Part shown: one piece after another, positions 38,916-53,900 of the stretch
Layout: each line of letters begins with the position of its first letter
Position numbering within the stretch: position 1 is the first letter of the stretch
Source of the DNA: Riptortus pedestris
Lineage: Eukaryota; Arthropoda; Insecta; Hemiptera; Alydidae
DNA: 64,000 nucleotides
NCBI GenBank assembly: GCA_019009955.1
Contig: CM032231.1
Span: 86,642,001 to 86,706,000 of the forward strand
Direction: 5' to 3'
Translations under genes and position numbers: made by a program
Notes under the pieces: model-generated
What the model was told of the DNA's origin: nothing
What the model saw: only the letters and a program-made list of their open reading frames with translations
Database searches by the model: none

Positions 38916-39683
38916 AAAAAAGTCCATCATGCAGGGGCTGCGTAAACTAAGCAGATTTCCCACGTGAAGGTTTACAATACATAAATATACTGGTAACACA
39001 GCCGTGAATGCTCAGTAAATGTACAATACAAGGCTGAATTGTTAACAATAGGCCAGCCAACCTCGTAGCGCTGCATAGATAGACCGGAAAGACAAACAAT
39101 TAATGAAATATATTTGAATATAACTATTAATTTTATTGAAAACAATTTACTAAAGCTAGTGGTGTAATTTGTACTGAATCAGAATCAGTTTTATCTCAAT
39201 CACTCAAATTTTAGTAATCCAAAAACAAAAGAAGGGAGGGTGGTCAACAGAACGAATTTACATATATCTCACAAAGTAAAAGTTCAGTGAAAACAATACT
39301 TGGTATTTAGGCTTCAATTAATATCTTATATTATATAACATAGCATTATTTATGTAAGACTTGTAGAAGTGGGGGTTTACTTAAGGCTGGAAACTATAAA
39401 TGCAAATATCTCGGTTAATATTCAAGATAGAGAATAAATGTATATAACATCATTTATAGTGTATTTAATTTTCAATAAGATTGATTCTATACTTTTTTTC
39501 GATCCGACTTATAGTAACGGAGATATTTCGAATTTTCAAAATTATCCCCCTCTAAACCCCCCCTCCCCCTGGTCCGATTTCAGCCGTTAACGAACTTGAT
39601 CTTTCTTTTTACATAAAACGACTAAATATCGAGTTTGGTAACGATTACACAAAAATTGAGACCGCTAGAGCGGTAACAGACAA

Positions 39684-39747
<64 letters not shown>

Positions 39748-39874
39748 TTTTGAACGGACCTCATTTTCGTCATCTCCTAGGTAGGATCGATAGACATTTG
39801 AAGAAAAAAGTCGAAAATTCCGTCATGAGTACAACCTCAATAGCTGATTTCCCTTAAGGGAAATCTGCTAAAAA
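38916..39874 (-). mobile_element. Helentron-like element, subfamily A, full length
   Basis: A reverse copy from AAAAAGTCCATCATGCAGG to CTTAAGGGAAATCTGCTAAA, with (TA)n at about 39688-39744. At about 960 bp it matches the length of the copy at 7821. Confidence 0.65.
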
Positions 39875-40138
39875 TACACTGTTAATCACAAAACAGACAA
39901 ATTATTATTATATCCAACTTCTATTTTAATATCAAACAGAAATTCAACAAGTCAGTCTTAAACAGAAACAATTCCCTTGATTTCTTTTATACCTGACCCA
40001 TCCACTCCCCTTTGTGGGTCCCTGTCGACTCTATTTCCTCCCCTTCCCTTAGAGCACTTTCAGGCTAATCCTCATATTATGCCTCCTAAGAGATCCTATT
40101 ATTATTATAACATAAGACCGTAACAATAGTCAACTAAT

Positions 40139-40144
<6 letters not shown>

Positions 40145-40198
<54 letters not shown>

Positions 40199-40229
40199 TA
40201 AAATTAGTGCCACCCCTCTTAAAATCGCC

Positions 40230-40291
<62 letters not shown>
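40145..40291. repeat. Two (TA)n tracts around a 45-bp segment
   Basis: Tracts at 40147-40187 and 40233-40291 flank AATAAATAAAATAAAATTAG and a GTGCCACCCCTC segment. Confidence 0.85.
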
Positions 40292-40294
<3 letters not shown>

Positions 40295-42178
40295 GTTACT
40301 CCATTACTCATTTCTTCAATCTTCCTAATTTGCCATATTTTATACTGAAAGAATTTATAATAAATTTGTTACCTTAAAAATTATATAAGTAGATAAGCAA
40401 ATTGATAACTCACTCTCCACCTGTCTTTTGCTTAATAAATAAAAACACTTTTTATTTTTTTGGAAAATCCATATAAAACTCCCCAATGTTTGGTATTTTG
40501 TATTTATATCACCAGCCAATTACCATAAGTTAATTTTGTAACTTCATTTTTATTTTAATTATTTTCTAAAATAAGCTATATGTACCTCGCCATTCTTAAT
40601 TATAGTTCTAGTATTGTATAATTTGTTATACAACTGATAAAAAATACCAACTAGTAGCAGAAATGTTCTCATTAAAACATTTCTAGCAGCATCCTTCACT
40701 GTTTTTTTTTTATGAAATAAAATCGCAAGTTACTATTAAACAGTTTTGTGATAATACTAATTATGCTATAACTGTTCCAAAAAAATACAATACAAATTAT
40801 TATTTACAAGGACAAAGATTTTTGTTTATCTATATGATGTGACTTTTTGTAGTGGGAGCCCATCTTAGGCTGAAATAAGATATTTTTAAAGAATACAGTA
40901 TGAAGGAGTAATTACATTCTACTTTGTTTCTAAGCTAACATGCAGTTTAATAACGTTACTGTGACAAAACATTTTATGATTATTCAATTCAACAGAGAAA
41001 GGCAACAATTGTAGATAAATAGATTAAAATAGCAAATTTGAATAAGTTATTTTCCAAACTATTGTATAGTATCAAAATGGAAGCCAGCAAAGCCTTTCAA
41101 CTATAAAATATCACTTTTAATTTTTTTTTATAATGCACACATTAATTTTTTTTTATAATATATCATAAATAAAGAAAAAAAAATAATTACGAAAAAAGCA
41201 AGAAAAATATTTAATAGCTTAATATAATTCTTTACAACATTGCATTGTGAAATTCACTATTCTAATTGTTTGTCTCAAATGCTTAAAAGCTAATTTGATG
41301 AGGATTTATTTTTTTTTTTTTTTATAATCATTGATTTAAAATATATTTTTAAATTCTATATGTTTTCTTCTGAACAAATGTTGGTAAATTAAAATTTATG
41401 TAAGTACTATTCGATTTTTTTTTAAATAAATAAAGTAGGTTTTTATATTTGACTGGTTCAAATTATTGAAAGTATTGTTAATGTTATTGTTAGTAATTAT
41501 TATATTGTTGAAATAGCTGGAAGGTAGAAGATAGAAGTAATGAAGATAATTTAATACTTCAATATTTTTGGAAAGTATTGATTATAGTGTTATAAGTTAT
41601 TGATTCATATTTTATTAACAGAAACATTTGAGTACTTTACAATTCAAGAGAATTCAATTTTCTAAAAATGAAATTTTAAAAAAAAATGGAATATTCTTTA
41701 ATGCTAACCACAAGTAATATATGCAGAAATTAGGTAGAGATAATATTCAATTGACAGCAAAGAAAGCTGGTTAATGTTATAAGTTAAAATACTTTAATAA
41801 GTGTTTTATGTGATTAATGATTACATAATATATCTTCCTTGAGCACATTTTCTATGTACTTGAAAAATTAAAATATATATAGTATATTGTATATAGTAAT
41901 ACTGACAAAAACTAAATCACCTTAAAAAAACATACACTTCTTGTAGGCTTAAAACTTTAATTAATAAACAAAATGTGTGCAAAGGTTTAATTGCGATTAT
42001 GACCCATACCAAAATAAATATAATGAATAACAAGATTTTTTTTTAAAATAAAACATAACCTTTAAAGAGTAACTCAGTCTTTGGAACAACCTCAAAAGAA
42101 AATATGGGATGTAAATTCTTACAATCCATAAGCAGTCTATGAAACTAATCCTAATTAAATTATGAAATGCACTTAAAT

Positions 42179-42260
42179 AAAAGGACTATAGCATAGTCCT
42201 TTTATTTATTTATTATTTTTATGGAAAGGAGGCCATATTATGGTCCTCCTCCATAAAAAT
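42179..42260. repeat. Two adjacent hairpins
   Basis: AAAAGGACTAT/ATAGTCCTTTT encloses a 3-nt loop (42179-42203). An imperfect stem then follows (TTTTATGGAAAGGAGGCCATA against TATGGTCCTCCTCCATAAAA). Confidence 0.7.
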
Positions 42261-44860
42261 TCAATATTCTACTTCAGCTAACCTACATCTAAAATTTGAA
42301 ACCAAATTCAAATTTAATAATAAACCAGTAAACATATTAAGAAGTAATTAAATATAGCCAGTCTAGGTTTTTTTTAAAAAAAACTTATTTTTATTAATTA
42401 TTACCAATAATCAAAAGAATGAATGAGAAGGAAGTTTTATTAGCAAATAAACTACCAGAAACTTAAATTTTAACTTATTAAATTAAAATAAATGTAAACT
42501 CATAATGTGAGCATGAATAAATATATGTTTGCAAAATTCAATAACAATTATACATAGTAAAATATCAAATCAATAAATTAAGCTTAAAATATATATTTAT
42601 ATTTTTTACATATTTTTATTATTCCAAAATTAGAATTTTTATAGTTCAAGTTTTAAATGTCAACCACTAATGTTAAAGAAATTATAAACATAAGTTGAAT
42701 ATCATCTAGCAACAAATTACATTTATTCCTAAAAATAGAAATAATGAGAATAAAATATTAGCAATGAATGGAAGGGAACACAAATATTTTCTATTTCCAT
42801 ATAAATATATAATTTATGACTTATTAAGGCCTTAATTGCAAGTATCAGTAACAAGGTGACAGTAATTGTTAGGTGATCTCAAAATTAGTCTCTAATTTCA
42901 ATTTCTAAGTTTAAGCAGAAATGGGTCAAGGAGCAAGTACTTCAATTGTTTTAACTATCGATCCTAAAATAATGAATTCAAATGACAGTATGTGAGACAT
43001 AACATACATTGAGAGATTAAATTGTGTAGTCTTACAGCTACTAACCAAAATCTTTTTCAAATGTATCTACTTCAGAATTATATTTTATATAAAGATCATA
43101 AATTAATCATTTCTGGAATATCTTTAGGAATAGTTCACAATGAAGGAGTTGAGTGGATATAGTGGCATTTTCTATCCTATTTGGGGTAAAGTATCTTTCT
43201 CTTTGAAAATATTGGTTTCGTATTTCTTTTTCCAGTTAATAAAATGAATCTAAAATATTTGTGTGAGAACAACACACAGAGATAACAACCTAAAGAAAAT
43301 GATTCATAAGGCAGTACATTAAATTGTATAATTAATTTAAGTAAGCAACAAGAGATATACTTTGTACTTTCATTGTATTATAATAAAGTGAGAAACTGTT
43401 TGTTATGTAAAATATCCTTGTAGAAATATTAGATAGGCATCTCCATCAGGTGATTATATTTTCAATTAATATTAATTTATCAGTGGAGAGGACAAAATAA
43501 GTCATTTGGATTATAGCCTCCAATTATTTATTTATACACATTTTTCACAAACAAAATTTGGCACCATTCTAGTTGAGATGGCTTTATACATGAGTAATAT
43601 AGTCTGAAATGTGGATAAATAAGGAATCTCTTATTATATTAATATGCTAATTTAACATGCTTAAAACAATAAATAACAATTATCCTGCTTTGACGTCTGA
43701 CTAAATCCATAAGGAAATTAAAATATATTTTCAAACCCCTCAATGGTTTACAAGTTTGTTAAACTGAGGTGAGATTTGTAAATTTCTATTGATTTATTTA
43801 GTATTAAATCTATAATAAAGTGAATTGAAGGTTATGAGAGGTCAGTGAAATTTGACATCTTTCTCTTACATTTAGAAATTTGCTATTAATTTTATGCAGA
43901 TTAGTATTATTAGGAGTAGTCATGGTAATTTTAAACACCACTAGCAAAAATACTAAGACTTTTCTTTGAAATATTATATCGAATATATATATAGAATGTA
44001 ACTGCTCTATAATAAGTTGTCCAAACTCCTCCATCACTAATTTCATAAGCTACACAAGTCAGGAAAAGACTTTCCATAACGTAATACAAGGAATCCATTT
44101 CACACATTGTCTAAAGTGAATCTGAAATCGTGTTTGTGAAAAAAAGTTAGAATAAAGTGAGCCTCCAGCTCATCAGATCTGTACAATGTGTAAACTACAA
44201 TGTATATATTCAAAGAAACAATCTTCCTTTGTTTAATAAAAACAACCTTCGATGGTTCTCTGGTGCATATTTTGCCTTGGTAAGAGAAGTATGTGATAGT
44301 TCTTGAGTGACATAAGAAGTAAGTAACATTTTTGTAATACCTTATTTAAATACAATTCTAAACTTCTATCTTATCTTTGTTATTAAGGTAATATAGAAGG
44401 CATTTTAAATAAAGTTCACAGGAACAGCCATTTTATTGTTAATGTTTCTCTATAGAGTGTGTATCACTATAAATAAATATATCCATTATTATAATACTAA
44501 ATATGAGTTAGGAAAAGAAAGTAATTTAAGAAACACAAGAGAACATTATACTGATACGTTTGTTTTTAATTTTATTTATCGGGCCTTTCCACCCAACTCC
44601 TTAATTTGTTAATAATTAAGTGACAAGGACAATATTAGTTGAAGGAAAATAAATTCTGAAATATCCAAGTACATTGATTATGGTAACTATATTATATAAG
44701 TGATGCCTTATATATTATGATTAAATGCTCAGTTGAAGATATTAGGGTACAGTGATTTTTATAGTAAAATCTGATAAATGAAAAAGGAAAGGAAACGAAG
44801 GTAAATAAAATATATGCATACAATGCTCGACTAGTACAATAACATTCTTTGACTAGAATT

Positions 44861-45015
44861 TTAGATGTTGTTGAATAGATGAACATCAAGCTTTAGTTTA
44901 ATTTCACCTGTCCGAACTTCACGAAGCTTTAATAGTGTTGAAATGGGTCCATGGCCTTGTGCTTTAATTTCAGTCAGGATGTCAGATACACGCAGTTCTG
45001 TTCTCCCAAGGAATT
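44861..45015 (-). CDS. Dap160: Intersectin terminal coding exon: end of C2 and stop
   Basis: A 155-nt coding part with the acceptor TTCATTTTACAG and stop TAA at 44861-44863. It encodes [20 protein letters not shown], then a segment ending VHLFNNI. Vertebrate intersectin ends FLGRTEIRVADI...TGEIVVRLDLQLF plus a few residues, so the protein ends at the natural place. The 3' UTR lies below 44861. AATAAA candidates on the minus strand include 44571-44576, but the true cleavage site cannot be chosen. Confidence 0.92.
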
Positions 45016-47889
45016 CTGTAAAATGAATTAAATTTCACAGTGCAATGAAATGAAAGTGAAAATCCTAACTCAACAGCCCATGAAGGCCCATGGACTGCCA
45101 TACGGTTTTGGTGGAAAGTCAAGTGGGCTGCTTGACGCATTCTCTGTCATATTCTTTTGGTATTACAGACCAAATATCATAGCTTCTTCATTCAAGTAGC
45201 TACTCAATTGTCTCACGATGCTCCTCAGACACTGGGGAACAAACACAAGTCCATCCCCGAAGCTCAGTGACCTCACAGCTAAATCAAATTTAGAGTGCAA
45301 TTTTGGGGTTTGAAATTGTCACCATAGTCACCAAATGCTTTAATCATTAGACGGCTCCCCAATCTCATGCAATTTAAGAACTTCATAATCACATTAGGAC
45401 TGTAGCAGTTTAGCCCTGCACAATAAAAACTACAACCTTCCCCAGTAGGTGAAGGGAGTTAGCTACCACCTGGTCCCAGTGACAGTGCTGCCAAAAACTA
45501 ATTAAACTAAAATAATTGCACTAATTTTAAAGTGAGTACACTGCGAGGAACCTCACAATTACATTTTTTTTTAGATTGAAAATAATTGGTGTTGTCTCCT
45601 GGTTGTGTTTATTGTTGATCTGTAGTTTTTTGTGAGCTCTACTTAAACTCGTTTTTATTATTATATGTTCTTTATACTTTCATGGTAAGGGATACCAAAA
45701 AAAAAACATGCCTTACTGGGGAGGTAGTTAAGTGAAGACATTGTGTACCCATTCGAAGTGTGGCAGCAATGTAGGAGGCACCTAACCATTACAGCCTTAA
45801 TCCAGCCTACACCTATCCAACACATCTCTGGTGACTGAGGATTCGCTACGATGGTTTAGCGATCCTATGGAAGGGACAGTCTCCTACTAACCAGCTCCCA
45901 CACGAAGAGCACATGTACCAGTTTCCTGGCCTGTATGTCCTCGGGCTTTGAACACACGACCACTACGTCTATGACCGGCAGTGAAGGCAAGCCTCCACTC
46001 CGGACTCCACCCAGCCCATAGTTCACATTGAGTAAGCCACTAGAACTTACCCCATTAAGGCCGGAGTGATCCCCGCCCCGGAACAGCAAAGCCGACTAAG
46101 GACCTACTGTTCCTACGGTTCCCCTACCCAAGAGCTACACAGCGGGGGCTTACTGCTGCCCTTGGGGAGGGCCGGCGCCGTCCCGGTAAGTTGAGTGAAG
46201 ACAGTCGCAATGAAGGTAAGAGGGAAACTAACACTTCAGAAATGGATAGCCCCTGAAGAGGTGACATGTAAGCCACAAAATATGTAGGGCAGTATCAATA
46301 AAAATTGCGTAGAAAAAAAAAATGTCTTTTTGGTGACCCTTACCATGAAAATATGAAGAAACTATAAAAATATTGGGTCCAGAAAAGAAGTTTTTATTAT
46401 TATTTGTCCAAAGACATTTTATTTATTGCTCTGTGTTCTCTATCTTTTTATTTTCGTAACAGTGTAAATTTTTATTTTTTATAAATTACAGTGGACTTTT
46501 TACTTTTCAATTTTTATTATTCAACATTATAAAAATCCATCCATTAAAGACAATGGCTTAGCAAACTGTCATAATTGAACTGGATGTACAAAGTAACTGC
46601 CAAAGCACAAAGCCTGTTTTCCTCTACAATGCATTTATTAAGATATAATGCACTTTTTTCAAAGGTGGTATTGTAACCTTAAAAAGACTGAAAAATGACT
46701 ATTCAATTAATTTCAAAAATGAAATACACCACTTTGTTTTTCACTTGTCCAATTGTTATTTAGGATATTATAAATTATTGAGGAAACACTAATTTAAGTG
46801 CATATACTATTATCACTACTAGTCATGCTTCTCTCTCAAAAATTTCAACTATAACCACTCATTTGTTTTCTCAGTATCACTTTGCCTTTCTAACATGCTT
46901 TTTCACTTTTCTTGGCACAAAAAAAAAAATCAATATTCTCTCACACTTTAGCTCTGTAATAGTAGGAAAGATAATCTGTATCATTTGAGACATATCATAA
47001 GAGATTTAGGTACCTGAAAACTGTGGATGACAGAAAAGATTCTCAAACTCATAAAGCAAAGGAACAACTTTAAAAAGCAAATGATATTGATAACGACAAT
47101 GCAGCAGATGATTATGATAAAGGGCAAATAATTTGAATAGCACAAGAAGTGGATGACACCAAACTTCGAAAGAAGTAAAGAAAGATCACAAAAACAAATC
47201 CTATTTCAAAACAACAACTCATATAGTGAAAAAAGAATAAAGTTGTGTACAATTTAACAATGATGAAATATATGGTAGATTAAAGGAAAATGAAGAGCTT
47301 TAGGTTCATCTGATGTTACAAAAGAAAAAGTACTAGAGTATGTATCATATATAGATATAAGTGGCTTGTGCTTTCTCATTTTGATTGAGGAATTCAACCA
47401 TGACCTTGTAGGTATGAAATGTAAAAAGCAACTGAAATAGATAGCACGGATGTCGAAAATTGCAATAGTACCAAGGATTTCCTTCATATAGTAATTAAAA
47501 ATTATGCTATAAGTGTAGAAATATCCATTAAGAAATAATAATACTATGGAGCCATGCTATAAAAATTTTAAATTATTATGTTTAAAAACATCAACTACAA
47601 AATAATCAATAAAGGAAGCCATATATTACCCAAAGGGTTACTGGGGAAAAAAGAAAGAAAAAAAAAAGAAACCAAGGAAAGACATTATTTTAAATAATAA
47701 AGTGATTTTTTAAAATCATGATTTAATAATCGTCTTTAAATGGGTGGCTTCCCGATAACTGATAAGTAACGAATAGTTTGCATGCCTCGAGCAAAATGAA
47801 TATTTCAACCAATCAGTATGTAAGTATATTAAAAAAATGGTTCCAAAGACATTAATCTGGAATATAGTGGGAGTGAAAGTGGGACTTGA

Positions 47890-47946
<57 letters not shown>

Positions 47947-50900
47947 AAGCAAACAAAATTGTTTGGTGCAGGATCAACAGAAACTTAACTTATTGGAAAT
48001 ATACTAAAACACATATATTTCATTACAAATTGTATTGAAGATAATTTGGTAAATAAGAATAAGGAAGATCAGGAAGCCATTTTTCAAAGATGGATTTCTC
48101 AAGTTAAGAGCATCTTGATTTGAGTGAAATGATTATGAACATCCTTTACACTCAGTTATTGGTATAAATTTAATTAATACAGACAACTGTTGAATATTCC
48201 TATAGATGATAGCTTTTTTATTTTAAATTGTTATTTATTTTACAGAATTCATACATTTAGGTAAATAAAGCAGTTCTGTTTTTAAATTTTTAGACTGCAT
48301 TTCCAGCTTGAGGAGCCTTGGACTCAATATTTAACTGATGCTTCATTATTTACCAATTAATGAAATGGTTAAATGTAGATATTCAATGAACAGGAGTCAT
48401 TACAATTCAGTGGAATTAAACATAATTTTGGAAAAAGTGCTTATTTTACCAAATTTTCAAGCATTCATTTGAGTTAATGACAAAGATGAAAGTTGACCTC
48501 CCATCCTTTGTAGTCATTTTTACGTATATTCACTTGCTATCAGGCTAGTTTTTTATACACCCAATAGGTAAGTGGCACTACAACATGATCAGCAATATTC
48601 TACCAATAACAAAGTTGTTTGGGATAAGTTAAAATATTAGTGGAGTTGGTCAAAAATTTATCAACATTTATTACAGTTTGTTTTCAGGAAGAGGGGGGGG
48701 GGATATGGCATGACCTTAAAGCTATATTTGCTTTGAATATAGCAATAATACTTAGAAAAGAAAAAATAAGCTTCCTTACATCATCATTACAAGAAAGCCC
48801 CCTAAATTCATATACCCTATAAATATATGTAATATAATATATAATTTCATTAAATTACTTATTCTGTCAGACCCCTTTAACTATTATGTTTTTATAGCAC
48901 CTATTCCAATTGAATCAATTCCCAATATCACCAGAAATATAAACTTTTTATAAGATAAAGTATAGCTGATTGTCTGCCATTTTCCATGACCATTCATAAG
49001 GACAGAGGAATAAAACACCTTTTTCAAATGATATATAAATAATAAATTTTAATCAAACTCACTAAAATACCCAAATATGTTAATAATTCAAAGGAAAGAA
49101 GAGAAATCTTACTCTTTATTACACACCTACCAGCCATAATAAACCCCATATTTTGTTTTTATAAAACTCATTAGGCTCATAAATATGACTAGCAAAAATT
49201 CAATTTTATTTTCCATATAAAAAATATTTAATATCCCATGGAGTATTTTGTAGTAATACACTGTTCCTTATTTTTGCTACCAGAAGACTCACAATAGCAA
49301 AACAAAATCTTAACATGTTTCAAGGTAAAATATATATTGCACAAGAATTATTAGTTCTGTTCACAAAAATATAAAAATAATAAAGAATATGTGGAAGGAA
49401 AAAAAAAAAAAACAGAAGCAGGTGGAACCAGTTCTAACATGATCAATCGAGCACTATTGCATATAAAGAAAAAAAAAACTTCAAAATAATCTTTTAAAAA
49501 CTATCTAATATGCTCATCTAAAAATAATGAATATCCTAATACCTCAAAAAAAACCGGAGAGTCTGTGACATTCAAATCCTAGATCATCATTGAGAAATCT
49601 ACCACCCTTCTGAACAAGAGTACACAAAATAATTATAGAAAATGAATACACCATAAAGAGTAAAATAATTACTTTTCAAGACTCATAATGTTTAAATGGT
49701 AATTTAAGTTTCAAAGAAATTAAATGCTTTGAAAGGTGAAGCTGAAAAAACAAACTATGGAAAAGCATAGCTACAATAATATTAATTTCTGTTTAGGAAA
49801 ACTGGCCCTTTAGTAACAATTCATTAATAAACATAATAAATACATAAACAATGTAAAACAGGTAAGTTCTTTTGTTGTCATGTAAATGGAAATAAAATTA
49901 AATTATGTGCACATATTTTAGAGGTGTAAATAATTACAAGAAAAATGAGAAATGCTTACCATCAGGTGAAAAATTTCCTTTGTCCTTTACAGTTATACAA
50001 AGTACATCTTCTTCAAGATCCTTCACGAGAAATTGCATGGAGGTATTCCATTTGGGATCTGAGCCATTTGGAGTAGAAATGGCAGGTGTGCGGGATTCTT
50101 GGCTTCCCATGCTAACTTCACAGAACACTTCTCGATGAACTAAAGAACAAGAAATGAAATCAAACATAAATAATAAACATTATTATAAACAAAAATAATA
50201 ATTATTACATTTAAATGAATTATATCAATGATTTCCATAATTATTAAATAAGTAAAAACATTAACAAATTATGAATACATAGTGAAGCTTCTATTTGAAT
50301 GTTTTTCTAATATTATCTTCTGATCTTACAATGAGTGCCCTGTAACCTACATGATTCTATTAGACAAATGGGATGAAGTCCAGTTTTACTCTAAGGCTAG
50401 GCTGGAAATATTATCAAGGGTCTCAAAAGTTGGCCTTTAAGTCATTTCCTTGTTTATCTGATCATTGATACCACTGAGCTCTAGATTGTGTCGCATTTCA
50501 GTGTTTTATCATAGCTCTTGACCAGACAAGTGTGGAATGATTCTTCCCTCTTCCTCTGGATCCTCAAAATCGGCATGTATATTAATTAACAATATATTAG
50601 AATCTTCCCTTCAATCTGAATTTGCAGATATACCTTAGTAGTGAATGTCATTTTTTTTTAATCATCTAGTGCTTCTCTATTTCTGCTCAAAGCCACTATA
50701 TATCAATAAATATTTATCATGACAACATACCCACCCTCTCCTCTTCAATTGGTCACAAAACATCAATCTCATATTGCACCATTGCAGTCTATATTTTTAC
50801 CATCATCATTCTTTACGAGTCTCGTATAATCAGACACTCCAGCAGATTCACAGCTTGCTTTTCATAGAGGTTTAGCTGTACACTTCCCACAACCAACCCT

Positions 50901-53900
50901 CATCTTATATGCAGGTTTGTGACTGACTATGAAAGTGGCACTACCACACATAGTTATACAAGAACTAATAATTCCACATACTAAGCTGGAGCCTTATTAG
51001 TCACCTTCTTCAACAGCCAGAGCAAACCCTTGGGTTTATTCTAACCCCCACCATCAGGGGAAAATATGTATCTCTAGACAAGCTTAACCGGCAATTATAA
51101 TTTATATAAGTTTCTTGTCTGAGCCTTGGTAACCATATGTAAATCGGTTAAATGAACCCATTGAAGATAACTTGTGATTTATGATTTCTGGATTCACATG
51201 TTTCTTTTATAAGAAATTAGTACCTTCAATAGGTTAAATGATCAGGAGTGCTTAAAATACATTGCAATTTTCATAATCTGGACTTTGTTAATCAGAGCAT
51301 TCCAGTAATCTGAACTGGCTGGGAGAGAAAAAAATTACTCATTTTTTTTTTTTTTAGAAACAATCAAATGTAATGCTTAAAATGGAAAAAAAATGTGAGC
51401 AACAGTCTGCTCTTACATTGTCTGAGAGAAGTAGCAGTAAACAAGTTTCTGAGGAAGTCTCAGAAAAAAAAATAACTGGCTTTTTTTTAAAAAATAAATA
51501 TATTACATATTTTTTTTAAACTATGTAAACATTTTTGTTCTCTTTTAATCTGCAATTTGTAAATTGAATTGCAGATTAAATTATGAACATGTTAATGCAA
51601 ATAATAATTTAAAAAAATTATGCCAACAATACAATAATAATGGGTAAAATTGAGTCTTTTTTTAAAATTCTTCCAAAAACATTTCATAATCCAAACTTTT
51701 CGGTAATCCGAACATCCTCCTGCTGCAATTAATTTGGATTACGGAATTGCACTGTAGTTAGAAATGTTAATATAGGCATGAAATTATATATTATCAAAGC
51801 AAAAAAAAAAGGACAAACAAAAGGTTTTTCATAAACCCAAGCATAGTTTTTTTTATCTGCTATTACTTTCAAAAATACAAAATACAAACTTAATTGAATA
51901 TTTAATGTAACTAACACTAAATTAATAGAGTGAGTGGTCCAAAAATTGCCTACTATAGCTATTTTTCGATATTTCATCTATTTTTAACTTTAAGTTAGGT
52001 TGTAAACTGTAATAAAATAACTAAACACTATTCTTTTTGGTATGATGAAATCAACGAGCTTCAAAACATGTGCCAGTTTAAGTTATGTATGTAAATCTGA
52101 AAAATTAAAATTTCCAATGAATACTAGGGTGGCTCCTAATAGTGTCTGCCTATGTACCAACTAGCGTCTTTTTGCAGTCAGAAATGTCCTTCTGAGCAAA
52201 ATTGAATGATGTAGTTCTTGATTGAGTGACCGGGGGGGGGGGGGAGAAAAGAAAAAAACAGAGTTTGAAAGAACTTCAAATAAGAAAACAAAAAAATAAT
52301 AGAAAATGTATATAATAAAAAAAAAAAAAAAAAAAAAAGAAAAGCCAAACACAAGTAATACAAAAAAAAATCATACTGGTACTGCATAAACTTCCCACGT
52401 GCTAGCATGACACACTGCTGATCTCACCTCACCATATATCTCTATTTCACAGTTAAAATCTGATATGAATATAATACCCCCCTATTCCTGTTCCAATTTC
52501 AACCATTAATGAATACAAATTAGAGTTCAATTAAACAGTTAAATATTGAGTATGTTATAGATCGAATAAACACTTTTGAGTCAAGACCAGAAAATCTTAA
52601 TTGATGACGTCACACTATGCATTGGATTTTGTTATCCGACATATAATAACGGAGATATTTAAAATTTTTGAAATTCCTTCTAAACCCCCATCCCTTCCAC
52701 TGGTCCAATTACAGCCATTAATGAACTTGCACTTTATTTTTACATAAAACATTTAAATATCGAGTTTGGTAACAATCAAACAAGAATTGAGGCCGTAGTA
52801 GTAATTTTAACTTGTTTTGACTTATCCATTCATACAGAAGAAACAAATTTATGTTAAACACTTTCCACAGGCTGTAGCACAATACTTGAGGTTCCATCTC
52901 ATAGCAGAATCTACATATGCCCCACTACCTGAAAAGTGAAATCATTCTAATATATCTGGCTGTAAATGTGCACATAACATCCATGGAGTCACAGATTTCA
53001 ATACTCATCTTTAGTATTTTCTAGAGCAGTGCCTCCTAAACGCTTACTACTGGAGGAGGTTGAAATGTTTGTTTTTCTTTACTATATGGGTTTCAATCTG
53101 ACCTATTTCACCTTTTTTCTTGTGCAACTACTTGACATGGACTGAGCAGATTTTTTTCAATTTGCTTATAACAAGAGTGCCTTTCAGCTTTGCAAGTTAA
53201 GATCTCCGAATTACCACGCCTGATAATTATTAGGATCGACTGAGTAGGTGATATTAGGAACAAAACACAATAAAAACAAACATGCTAAGAATGAAGTTTA
53301 ACATATAGTACTTTCAAAAATATTAGCACCTCTGTATTCTCTGTTAAATGCAATTTCAAATGGTACAAAGAAAATTAAAATTTTTACGTGCCCACCTTGA
53401 AATTAATTGGACAGTTTAAAGCCCAAAAGTTCTGGCATAACGTTCAAAAATGCTATAGACGCCACACTTTTTGCTCTCAGTTAAAACACAGTTTCCACCT
53501 GGGCTAGTGTTGATACTAACCAATAACTACAAGGCTACTGCGTTTACTTTTAGATTACAAAGATTGTACTTTAGAAACTGGAGTAGGTGGTATTGGACAT
53601 AGGGTAAAATTTTTGGAATACCCACTCTATAATAATATACACTCACTCTGTTAATATAATGTACACATGCCATAAATGACAACTTAAGTTGTGATTATAT
53701 TTTTAATAAAATCATGCTATTAAAAATAAAAGTAAATCTGCATGCATTATTTATTAAAGGTTGCATTAGCAAAGTGTGCTGTGAACTTCGATTCAGTAAA
53801 AATAATTATTTAATACAGTTAAAGAACATTTCATTTTTATATAATTTACAAAGATCAATAAACAATTTTTTCTATCTTCATTAATTCTTTACTTATAAAT

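Larger units (their letters stand above)
33800..44860. other. AT-rich interval between the convergent genes
   Basis: No protein-like frame. It holds Helentron-like copies (35.7-39.9 kb), TA/GT tracts and hairpins. Its right end must include the intersectin 3' UTR on the minus strand. Confidence 0.5.

Noticed and set aside
45865..46089. 74-codon frame in the GC-rich block
   Set aside because: It contains no domain pattern; it stays open because stop codons are rare in GC-rich DNA.
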